Assembly (NCBI GenBank): GCA_002369175.1
Contig: DFES01000002.1
Span: forward strand, 1-6,681
Length of the DNA stretch: 6,681 bases
From: Selenomonadaceae bacterium UBA3796
GTDB taxonomy: Bacteria; Bacillota; Negativicutes; Selenomonadales; Selenomonadaceae
Direction: 5' to 3'
The notes beneath the pieces are model-generated. The model was not told where the DNA came from. It was given only the letters and a program-made list of their open reading frames with translations, and searched no databases. Below, piece by piece: positions 1-6,111 of this stretch. Both the position numbers and the translations under genes were made by a program. How positions within the stretch are numbered: position 1 is the first letter of the stretch; every line of letters begins with the position of its first letter.

Positions 1-9
1 GGTGCAGTT

Positions 10-1650
10 TTGAAAACGATTCCGGTCAGAGCTCTGGCAAAAGAATATCAACGTGACCTAGTGTATCTGGCAGGAGCCAAGCTGCTGGAAGGACTCATGG
101 TTCTTCTGGCAGCTTGGGGACTTTCCCGCATCGTATCCGGCCTGTTCCTTGCTCACATGTCTCCCTCAGAGGCAGCACCACACTTTGCGGTGCTGCTTTT
201 CAGTATGCTCCTAAAAAATCTGGTCATGCTCCGGGAGAAAAATCTCTGCAGCCGTCTTTCCGAAGACACGCGCCGAAACCTACGAAAAAAAATCCATGAA
301 GCCATCTTGGAAAGGAGTGCCGCGGACTCTGCAGGAAGTCTTCAGGCCATCGCTCTGGACTGTGTGGATGTTCTGGACGATTTCTTCCGTCAGGTTCTCC
401 CCCTGCTCCTTTCCGCCGCTGTCCTTCTCCCCCTTTACCTGCTCGTGATGATTCCCCTGGATCCTCCCACTGCCCTCCTCTTCCTCCTCACACTGCCGAT
501 TGCGCCGCTGCTCCTCTACCTCATTGGGCGTGTCACCAGATCTGCCAATGAGAAGCAATGGCAGAATCTCACGACGCTCCAGGGGGAATTCTCGGAACTT
601 CTGCAGGGTCTTTTTACCTTGAAAATTTTCCGCCGGGAGGCAGCCCAGGAAAGGTTTCTGGAATCCATCTGCCACGCCTTTTCCACAGCCTCCCTGAAAG
701 TCCTTCAGCTCGCCTTCGTTTCCTCCTTTGCGCTGGAACTCATCACCACCCTTTCCATTGCGCTGATCGCCGTCAGCATCGGTTTGCGGCTCCTGGCAGG
801 CTATATGGAATTTGACTGCGCGTTTTACGCCCTGCTCCTTGCACCGGAATTCTATCATCCCCTGCGGCAGGGGGGGACAGCATTTCACACGCTCATGAAC
901 TGCCGTGCTGCCTGGGACAAAATTGCGACCTTCCTGGAAGGAAGCTGCCCAGCCCCGGATTCCCGCCGCAAGGATAAAATCCGGCACCCCCCCTCGCTTC
1001 ATGTAAACGGCCTTTCCTTCGCCTATCCCGGCCAAAAACACCCCATCCTTCAAAACCTCTCCTTTTCGCTTCCTGCCGGAAGTCTCACCGTGCTGTCAGG
1101 CACCAGCGGCTCCGGAAAATCCACCCTTCTGCGCCTCTTGGCCGGAATCTTCCCCCCTTCCCAAGGAAGCATCTCTCTGGACGAATTTCCCCTGAGGAAA
1201 ATTGCGCCGGAGGACAGACCGAACCACATTGCCTACGTTCCGCAGGAACCCCATGTATTCATGGCTTCCCTTCGGGACAACGTCGGGATGTTTCAGCCCT
1301 TTGACGATGTTCTCATACAGAAAGCCCTGCAGCGGGCAGGTCTGGGAAAATGGCTCCAAGCTCTTCCCGAAGGCCTGGACACGCCCTTGGGAAACGGCGG
1401 CATGGCACTCAGCAACGGCCAGCGCCATCGCCTGGGACTCGCACGGGCAATTCTTCAGGATGCCCCTGTGGTGCTCCTGGACGAAGTCACCGCCGGATTA
1501 GACGAAGCTGCCGAACAGGAAATCCTCGCCTTTTTGAAAGATTTTTCCCATCGCCGAACCATTCTCTTCGCCTCCCATCGCCCGGCTGTCCTGGAGGCCT
1601 TTCCAAATACGCTCCATCTTGATGCCGGAAAGGAGGATATATGTCCATGA
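10..1650 (+). CDS. cydD: CydD, ABC exporter subunit for cytochrome bd assembly (start uncertain)
   Basis: This is one half of the CydDC inner-membrane ABC exporter. The family is reported to move cysteine/glutathione or heme and is required for assembly of cytochrome bd oxidase. Residues are numbered from the TTG at 10. The membrane domain has six likely helices near 18-46, 57-77, 128-150, 153-173, 236-262 and 266-285. Family-typical strings are LQGLFTLKIF (198-207) and APEFYHPLR (278-286). The nucleotide-binding domain has Walker A GTSGSGKST (364-372), Q-loop Gln412, signature LSNGQ (467-471), Walker B VVLLDE ending in catalytic Glu492, a D-loop AGLD and H-loop His523. At 546 residues it is shorter than E. 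coli CydD (about 588), and the tail after the H-loop is missing. The frame stays open to base 1, so the true start may lie upstream. The TTG is only the first start codon visible. The stop overlaps the start of cydC. CydD identity is firm; the exported substrate is not shown by the sequence. Confidence 0.9.
   Translation: MKTIPVRALAKEYQRDLVYLAGAKLLEGLMVLLAAWGLSRIVSGLFLAHMSPSEAAPHFAVLLFSMLLKNLVMLREKNLCSRLSEDTRRNLRKKIHEAILERSAADSAGSLQAIALDCVDVLDDFFRQVLPLLLSAAVLLPLYLLVMIPLDPPTALLFLLTLPIAPLLLYLIGRVTRSANEKQWQNLTTLQGEFSELLQGLFTLKIFRREAAQERFLESICHAFSTASLKVLQLAFVSSFALELITTLSIALIAVSIGLRLLAGYMEFDCAFYALLLAPEFYHPLRQGGTAFHTLMNCRAAWDKIATFLEGSCPAPDSRRKDKIRHPPSLHVNGLSFAYPGQKHPILQNLSFSLPAGSLTVLSGTSGSGKSTLLRLLAGIFPPSQGSISLDEFPLRKIAPEDRPNHIAYVPQEPHVFMASLRDNVGMFQPFDDVLIQKALQRAGLGKWLQALPEGLDTPLGNGGMALSNGQRHRLGLARAILQDAPVVLLDEVTAGLDEAAEQEILAFLKDFSHRRTILFASHRPAVLEAFPNTLHLDAGKEDICP
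1629..1636 (+). promoter_or_regulatory. Shine-Dalgarno of cydC inside the end of cydD
   Basis: AAAGGAGG is a near-perfect Shine-Dalgarno lying within the last codons of cydD. It stands 4 bases before the ATG at 1641 and 10 bases before the ATG at 1647. Neither spacing is ideal, so it does not settle which start is used. The 1647 start would give the classic 4-base ATGA overlap with the cydD stop; the 1641 start gives a 10-base overlap. Either way the arrangement implies translational coupling of the two subunits. Confidence 0.8.
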
Positions 1651-3311
1651 ACCATTTTTCCCACCTGCAGGCGATTCTTTCTCATGCGCCCTTGCCTGCC
1701 CTCGGCCTGGCGGGCATTGCCGCCCTCCTGAGCTCCCTGTGTTCCGTCCTCCTGCTCTCCGCTTCTGCCTGGCTCATTTCATCTGCCGCCCTGCATCCCC
1801 CTCTCTATTCCCTTGCGCTTGCCATCACCCTCGTCCGCGCCTGCGGTCTCGGAAGGGCTGTCTTTCGCTATTTGGAGCGCTGGCTCTCCCATCGGGCAGT
1901 CTTCCACGCCCAGGAAAACCTGCGCCTGCGCCTCTATCGGAAAGCCGCTGCCCTTCTGCCATTACGCAGTGCCGGAACCGGACAGGCGGAATTCCTTCAC
2001 CAGCTCGCCAACGGATGCGACGCGCTGCGGGACTGCTATCTAAGAGCCCTTACACCCCCTGTCCTCGCACTGATGCTCTGCCTAATGGGAGCTGCTTTTC
2101 TCCTTCCGGTCACCGGAACGGGCACAGCCCTGCTTCTGCCACTCCTCTGGCTGCTTCATCTTTTGCTTCCCCTCCTTCCGCATTCTGCAGACTCTCCCCC
2201 CCATTCGCATGCTTCCATAGCCTATCGGGCTCTTCTTTCCGATACACGGGAAGGCTGTCTGGAACTTTATGCCGCGGGCAGCGCCCCTGCCGCCGCAAAA
2301 AAACTTCAGGATGCCGCCCATGCACTCGGCTCCTGCCAAGCAAAAGAAGCCTTTCGCAAAAACCGGGAGGACGCACTCCTGCTCTTCCTCCGGGATGTTT
2401 CTTTTCTCATCTTCTTTTTCCGCCTGGGAACTGCCACGTTAGACGAAATCATCAGCGGCATAGATTTGGCCGTCTACCTGCTGGCTCTTCAGACCATCCT
2501 GGCAGAGCTTTCCCCTCTCTCCGAAGCCGTGCGTATGGGAAAAAAGAGCATCGGCGCAGCCGAAGTCATCCTGTGCCTTCCTCCGGTGGAACATCCGTCC
2601 CGGCAAGGGGCGACCGCCGAGGCACTGTCTTGTCGACAATCGAACAAAGCTCCGCACCGAATCTCCTCACCGCTCCTGTCCGTCGAAGGACTGGAATTCT
2701 CCTATATACCCGGGCTTCCCGTTTTCAGCGGCCTCCGATTCTCTTTGTACCCCGGTGAAAAAATTGCCATCGTCGGCGAAAGCGGCTGCGGCAAAACAAC
2801 CTTGGGATGCCTCCTGCTCCGCTTATGGGAAGCCGATCAGGGTTGTATGCAGCTGCGGGGAAAGGACTATCGGCAGCTTTCTTCCGAAGATATCCGCTCT
2901 GCCTTTGCCCCCTGCCTTCAAGGAGAATATGTCTTCCATCACTCCACCCGGGAAAATTTCCGGCGCCTCTATCCAGATATCGACGAAGAAGCCATATGGG
3001 ACGCTTTGGCTCAGGCACAGCTCAAGGAGGAAATCCTGCAGCTGCCCCAAGCGCTCGACAGTCCCTTGGGAGAAAATGGAGGTCTGCTTTCCGGCGGGCA
3101 GCGCCAAAGGCTTCTGGTTGCCCTTGCCCTCGCCTCTCCTGCTCCCATTCTCCTTCTGGATGAACCAACGGCAGGGCTGGACAAAAAAACAGCCCACGCT
3201 CTCATGGACGGGATTCTCTCCCATCGCAAGGAACGTGCGCTGATCATCATCACTCATGATATGGTGCTCGCCGATAGAATGGATCGCATTTACCGCATGG
3301 ATGCATCGTAG
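1641..3311 (+). CDS. cydC: CydC, ABC exporter subunit for cytochrome bd assembly
   Basis: This is the partner of CydD in the heterodimeric inner-membrane exporter. CydC hallmarks at the N-terminus are ASAWLISSAAL (41-51) and GLGRAVFRYLERWLSH (69-84). His84 falls where E. coli CydC has His85, which I recall as a reported heme ligand. Hydrophobic segments lie near 18-48, 54-70, 138-158, 161-180, 246-261 and 273-290. A linker of about 35 residues (312-346) leads to the nucleotide-binding domain: Walker A GESGCGKTT (379-387), Q-loop Gln427, signature LSGGQ (483-487), Walker B ILLLDE with catalytic Glu508, and H-loop His539. The usual Arg in the helix after the signature (ARAL in most relatives) is Leu here (VALAL). 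The protein stops 17 residues after His539, so it lacks the C-terminal tail of E. coli CydC (573 residues against 556 here). The start is 1641 or 1647. Its last 22 bases overlap the converging transferase gene. Confidence 0.92.
   Translation: MSMNHFSHLQAILSHAPLPALGLAGIAALLSSLCSVLLLSASAWLISSAALHPPLYSLALAITLVRACGLGRAVFRYLERWLSHRAVFHAQENLRLRLYRKAAALLPLRSAGTGQAEFLHQLANGCDALRDCYLRALTPPVLALMLCLMGAAFLLPVTGTGTALLLPLLWLLHLLLPLLPHSADSPPHSHASIAYRALLSDTREGCLELYAAGSAPAAAKKLQDAAHALGSCQAKEAFRKNREDALLLFLRDVSFLIFFFRLGTATLDEIISGIDLAVYLLALQTILAELSPLSEAVRMGKKSIGAAEVILCLPPVEHPSRQGATAEALSCRQSNKAPHRISSPLLSVEGLEFSYIPGLPVFSGLRFSLYPGEKIAIVGESGCGKTTLGCLLLRLWEADQGCMQLRGKDYRQLSSEDIRSAFAPCLQGEYVFHHSTRENFRRLYPDIDEEAIWDALAQAQLKEEILQLPQALDSPLGENGGLLSGGQRQRLLVALALASPAPILLLDEPTAGLDKKTAHALMDGILSHRKERALIIITHDMVLADRMDRIYRMDAS
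3183..3209 (-). terminator. Weak candidate intrinsic terminator for the minus-strand genes, inside cydC
   Basis: Read on the minus strand, GTCCAT (3209-3204) can pair with GTGGGC (3197-3192) across a 6-base loop, and a run of seven T follows at 3189-3183. The stem is six pairs, two of them G-T wobbles, so it is weak. It lies about 80 bases beyond the stop codon of the transferase gene, inside cydC coding sequence. No better candidate was found nearby. It could be a chance result of the Lys-Lys codons in cydC. Confidence 0.22.
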
Positions 3312-5005
3312 TCTTTCTGCCCCACCACGCGCCGCCTCTGTCCGTCAAAGTCCGGGTGGATCACGCTCTTGGAGGCATCGAACTCCGGCGTGCGGATATC
3401 CATAAGATCCAGGATGGTGTGGATCATGTCATCCGTCATATAGGGACGTAGTGCAGCGTTTTGCACCGATGCCCATTTTTCCGGATACCGGGCGCGGAAC
3501 GTGTCCGATGCCCAGAAAATCAAAGGTACTTCCAGGGTATACTTATTGGGATTTTCCTCCACATGTCCCGCAAAATTGCTGCCATCGTCATAAATGGTCT
3601 CGCCGTGATCCGGCAGATAAATGACGATGGCATTCTTTTGCCGGAACATGTCAAACAGGGAACTGACCACGTAGTCATTGTAATACAGTGCATTGGCGTA
3701 CTGAGCCAGTTCCGTCCGCTTCCCCTCGGGAAGTTCCGCTTGCGGCCCGTGAATGTCCTCTGCCGTGAATTTCGTGAAGAGATAGGGGAACCTCATGTAG
3801 TAAAGGCCATGCCCGCCCATGAGGTGAATCACATAGAAATTCTTCTCCCCTGCCTCGGCCAAGGCTCCCTCGACCAGGGGAAAGAGTTCTTCGTCCAGCC
3901 TGCCGTAGTCTTCCCTGGATTCCCGCAAAGCCGTGTAGGCTTTTTTCGTACAGCGGTTGGCATAAAGCTGAGCCACATTGCCCCATATGCCGGAACTCTC
4001 CTGGTTCGACAGCCAATAGGTCTTATACCCTGCCGCCTTCAGGACATCCATGAGATTATTGCACTGATACCACTCCTTCCCTACTTCCCAATCGTGAAAG
4101 GTAAAGAGCTCTTTCAGAACCGCCACAGTTGCGCTCTTGGGACTGATGACATCGCGAAAGACAACCAGTTCGCCTGTTTCGGCCAGAGCATCCAGATTCG
4201 GCGTATTTTCCAGATCATAGCCGTAAAGATGCATGCGTCCGCGATATGTGGACTCTCCCAAAACAAAAACCACATGAGGAATCGTCCCTTGGTTTCCCGT
4301 GATTTCCACGGAATGCTCCATTTCCCCGTCCATCTGTTCATATACCTCAATATCCGTGAGAGCCCTACCGACAGCCCGCTGCACCTGCAGAACCGGAATG
4401 TCCAAAGAATCGTTGATGACAAAGGAATGATAACCGTTCCAAAGAGAGGCTGCTGCCAGAATCCCTGCCAAAAACATCACCGGCAGCAAACGATTCTGCC
4501 AATGGCGCCGCATGAGAGTAAAACGCATTCCGGAAAGGCGGCGGTATCCCCACCGGAAAAAGACTGCTCCTGCCGCCACAAGCAGCGCACCCTTCCATCC
4601 AAGGTACCTCTCAAGAAATTCCCCTGCTTCTTTTGGGTTCGTCTCCATGACAGCCGTCACGATTCCCGCCCCAATCAATGCCTGGTAATTGTAAATGGAA
4701 AAGATCTCCAGCCCGCCCAGCAAGGCGCAGAGGAAAAAGGAAAGAAAAAAGAGTCCCTTCCTCAGACAGCCGAACGGAATCTGCGCGAGGAGCACCACAT
4801 AGATCCCCGTTCCCACCAGGAGGAAGATCCCGTCAACGAGCACCACCCATATCTGATCCAGTTGGTAGGCATGATAATTCGCCCAGAAAATCGTAAAGTA
4901 GTTCAAGAGAAACAGGCTCAGGATATGTCCGATCTTCCGCTCCACCGCCTGCTGTACTCTGCCAAAGAAAAACAACAACCTTTTTTTTACGCCCCCCGGC
5001 AGCAT
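3290..5005 (-). CDS. Phosphoethanolamine transferase, EptA/CptA-like membrane sulfatase-fold protein
   Basis: This protein is predicted to transfer phosphoethanolamine from phosphatidylethanolamine onto an envelope acceptor, most likely LPS core or lipid A, outside the inner membrane. It has 571 residues. Five likely membrane helices lie near 25-45, 52-75, 84-106, 137-152 and 172-190. The family loop METNPKEAGEF (120-130) follows the third helix. The catalytic domain (about 240-550) carries GEST (250-253) with Ser252/Thr253 as nucleophile candidates, GRMHLYGY (256-263) as in CptA relatives, GGHG (397-400), the metal site PDHGE (465-469) and His481 before the EVPLIFW strand (492-498). I chose the ATG at 5005 because AGGTGG sits 8 bases ahead of it; an in-frame GTG at 5017 lies within that ribosome site. 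The gene follows the dehydrogenase by 15 bases, and its stop codon lies inside cydC. The acceptor molecule cannot be read from sequence. A phosphoglycerol-type transferase is less likely given the CptA-like strings. Confidence 0.87.
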   Translation of the reverse strand: MLPGGVKKRLLFFFGRVQQAVERKIGHILSLFLLNYFTIFWANYHAYQLDQIWVVLVDGIFLLVGTGIYVVLLAQIPFGCLRKGLFFLSFFLCALLGGLEIFSIYNYQALIGAGIVTAVMETNPKEAGEFLERYLGWKGALLVAAGAVFFRWGYRRLSGMRFTLMRRHWQNRLLPVMFLAGILAAASLWNGYHSFVINDSLDIPVLQVQRAVGRALTDIEVYEQMDGEMEHSVEITGNQGTIPHVVFVLGESTYRGRMHLYGYDLENTPNLDALAETGELVVFRDVISPKSATVAVLKELFTFHDWEVGKEWYQCNNLMDVLKAAGYKTYWLSNQESSGIWGNVAQLYANRCTKKAYTALRESREDYGRLDEELFPLVEGALAEAGEKNFYVIHLMGGHGLYYMRFPYLFTKFTAEDIHGPQAELPEGKRTELAQYANALYYNDYVVSSLFDMFRQKNAIVIYLPDHGETIYDDGSNFAGHVEENPNKYTLEVPLIFWASDTFRARYPEKWASVQNAALRPYMTDDMIHTILDLMDIRTPEFDASKSVIHPDFDGQRRRVVGQKDYDASMR

Positions 5006-5010
5006 AGCTT

Positions 5011-5019
5011 CTCCCACCT
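5011..5019 (-). promoter_or_regulatory. Shine-Dalgarno deciding the start of the phosphoethanolamine transferase
   Basis: On the minus strand AGGTGGGAG precedes the ATG at 5005; AGGTGG is 8 bases from it. The in-frame GTG at 5017-5015 is part of this site and has no Shine-Dalgarno of its own, so the ATG is the better start. The site almost fills the 15-base gap after the stop of the upstream dehydrogenase gene. Confidence 0.75.
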
Positions 5020-5020
5020 G

Positions 5021-6085
5021 TCAGCGCCGAAGGATTTCAAGAATCCCATCGCTGATGTCGCTGGTCTTAGCCCTGCCGCCCAAATCCGGGGTTAGCGTCC
5101 GCTTCTCCACCAGAAGGGTCTCAATGGCCTCCACAACACGCTTGCCCCATTCCTCATGGCCGAGGAAGTCCAGCATCTGGCTGATGCTCCATATGGCTGC
5201 CAGAGGATTTGCCAGGCCTTTCCCCGCAATGTCCGGAGCACTTCCGTGAATCGGCTCGAACATGCTGGGGAACTTCCTCTCCGGATTCAGGTTCGCGCCC
5301 GCCGCGAGTCCCATGCCTCCGGCAATAGCTGCTCCCAAATCCGTGAGGATATCCCCGAAGAGATTGCTCGTCACCACAACCTGGAATCTTCCGGGATCCT
5401 TCACGAAGAACATGCTTGCCGCATCTACCATCAGAGAAGATGTCACAACCTCCGGATATTCCTTCCCCACCTCCTTAAAAATCTCATCCCAGAATACCAT
5501 GGAATACCCAAGAGCATTTCCCTTGCTGACACTCGTGAGGGTTTTCTTTTCCTTTTTCGCCAGTTCATAAGCATAGCGGATGACCCTCTCGCAACCCTTG
5601 CGGGAAAATACGCCCGTCTGAAGAGCCATCTCCTGCGGTGTGCCCGGATAGAGTCTGGCTCCCACATTGGCATACTCTCCCTCGCTGTTCTCGCGCACCA
5701 CGATCATGTCAATGTCTTCCTGCGCCACATGCTTCAGTGGGCAGGGAGCTCCCTTCAAGAGCTTCACGGGACGCAGATTGATATATTCGTCAAAGCCGCG
5801 GCGGATCTCAAGAAGCAGCCCTCCCAGCGACACGTTGTCGGGCACTCCCGGGTATCCTACTGCCCCGAGGTAAATGGCATCGAATGCCCTGAGCTTCTCA
5901 AGCCCGCCTTCCTCCATCATCCGACCCGTTTTCAGATAATATTCACAGCCCCACGGAAAATCCGTGAATTCCGCCCGAAAGCTTCCATCCAACTCCGCAA
6001 TTCCCTGCAGAACCTTCTTCCCTTCGAAAATGACCTCCGGTCCGATGCCATCTCCGGCAATCACCGCAATGTTATACGTTTTCAT
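5021..6085 (-). CDS. NAD-dependent beta-decarboxylating dehydrogenase, D-malate/tartrate dehydrogenase type (DmlA/TtuC-like)
   Basis: This is a cytoplasmic enzyme of the isocitrate/isopropylmalate dehydrogenase family, which oxidises and decarboxylates 2-hydroxy acids with NAD+ and Mg2+/Mn2+. It has 354 residues, close to E. coli DmlA (361). Visible parts are the N-terminal IAGDGIGPEV (9-18), substrate arginines Arg95, Arg105 and Arg131, Tyr138 in RENSEGEY, Lys188, metal ligands Asp221, Asp245 and Asp249 in NLFGDILTD, and HGSAPDIAGKG (280-290), whose Asp285 favours NAD over NADP. The strings GCEYY (46-50), FDAIYLGAVGYP (68-79), SLGGLLLEIRRGFDEYINLR (86-105) and CPL (115-117) resemble DmlA and tartrate dehydrogenase more than LeuB. 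Likely substrates are D-malate, tartrate or a methylmalate; 3-isopropylmalate cannot be excluded. The ATG at 6085 is chosen because GGAGGGAG lies just before it; the GTG at 6109 lies ahead of that site. No leu or tartrate genes are visible nearby. Confidence 0.82.
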   Translation of the reverse strand: MKTYNIAVIAGDGIGPEVIFEGKKVLQGIAELDGSFRAEFTDFPWGCEYYLKTGRMMEEGGLEKLRAFDAIYLGAVGYPGVPDNVSLGGLLLEIRRGFDEYINLRPVKLLKGAPCPLKHVAQEDIDMIVVRENSEGEYANVGARLYPGTPQEMALQTGVFSRKGCERVIRYAYELAKKEKKTLTSVSKGNALGYSMVFWDEIFKEVGKEYPEVVTSSLMVDAASMFFVKDPGRFQVVVTSNLFGDILTDLGAAIAGGMGLAAGANLNPERKFPSMFEPIHGSAPDIAGKGLANPLAAIWSISQMLDFLGHEEWGKRVVEAIETLLVEKRTLTPDLGGRAKTSDISDGILEILRR

Positions 6086-6092
6086 GGTTGTT

Positions 6093-6100
6093 CTCCCTCC
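6093..6100 (-). promoter_or_regulatory. Shine-Dalgarno of the D-malate/tartrate-type dehydrogenase
   Basis: GGAGGGAG on the minus strand lies 7 bases (from GGGAG) to 10 bases (from GGAGG) ahead of the ATG at 6085. It sits within the 26-base gap after the uvrA stop. That gap has no room for a terminator and no recognisable promoter, which supports read-through from uvrA. It also argues against the upstream in-frame GTG at 6109. Confidence 0.8.
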
Positions 6101-6111
6101 GAATATCACAG

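Noticed and set aside
280..1053. 257-codon open frame on the minus strand opposite cydD
   Set aside because: Mirror register again, rich in Gly, Glu, Gln and Lys from complementing hydrophobic and Pro codons. It is a shadow of cydD.
1619..2758. 379-codon plus-strand frame overlapping cydC in another frame
   Set aside because: The translation is dominated by Pro, Arg, Ser and Cys, typical of an out-of-frame reading of Leu- and Ala-rich membrane-protein DNA. The cydC frame carries all the family motifs.
3301..3306. ATGCAT palindrome at the convergent gene ends
   Set aside because: Six bases only, no flanking symmetry; expected by chance.
3451..3480. Perfect 5-bp stem GTGCA/TGCAC with a T5 run downstream, as a plus-strand terminator for cydC
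   Set aside because: The T run begins 9 bases after the stem, too far for an intrinsic terminator, and the stem is short.
5006..5017. N-terminal extension of the transferase from the GTG at 5017
   Set aside because: The GTG is part of the ribosome site for the ATG at 5005 and has no Shine-Dalgarno of its own.
3461..5095. 544-codon open frame on the plus strand opposite the transferase gene
   Set aside because: It is in exact codon register with the sense gene, so its stops would need sense codons TTA, CTA or TCA, which this gene evidently avoids. The translation is unlike any protein I recognise and lacks domain motifs, while the sense frame has a full set of family motifs.
6086..6109. N-terminal extension of the dehydrogenase from the GTG at 6109
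   Set aside because: The added residues encode the GGAGGGAG ribosome site, and family proteins begin at the MKT region.
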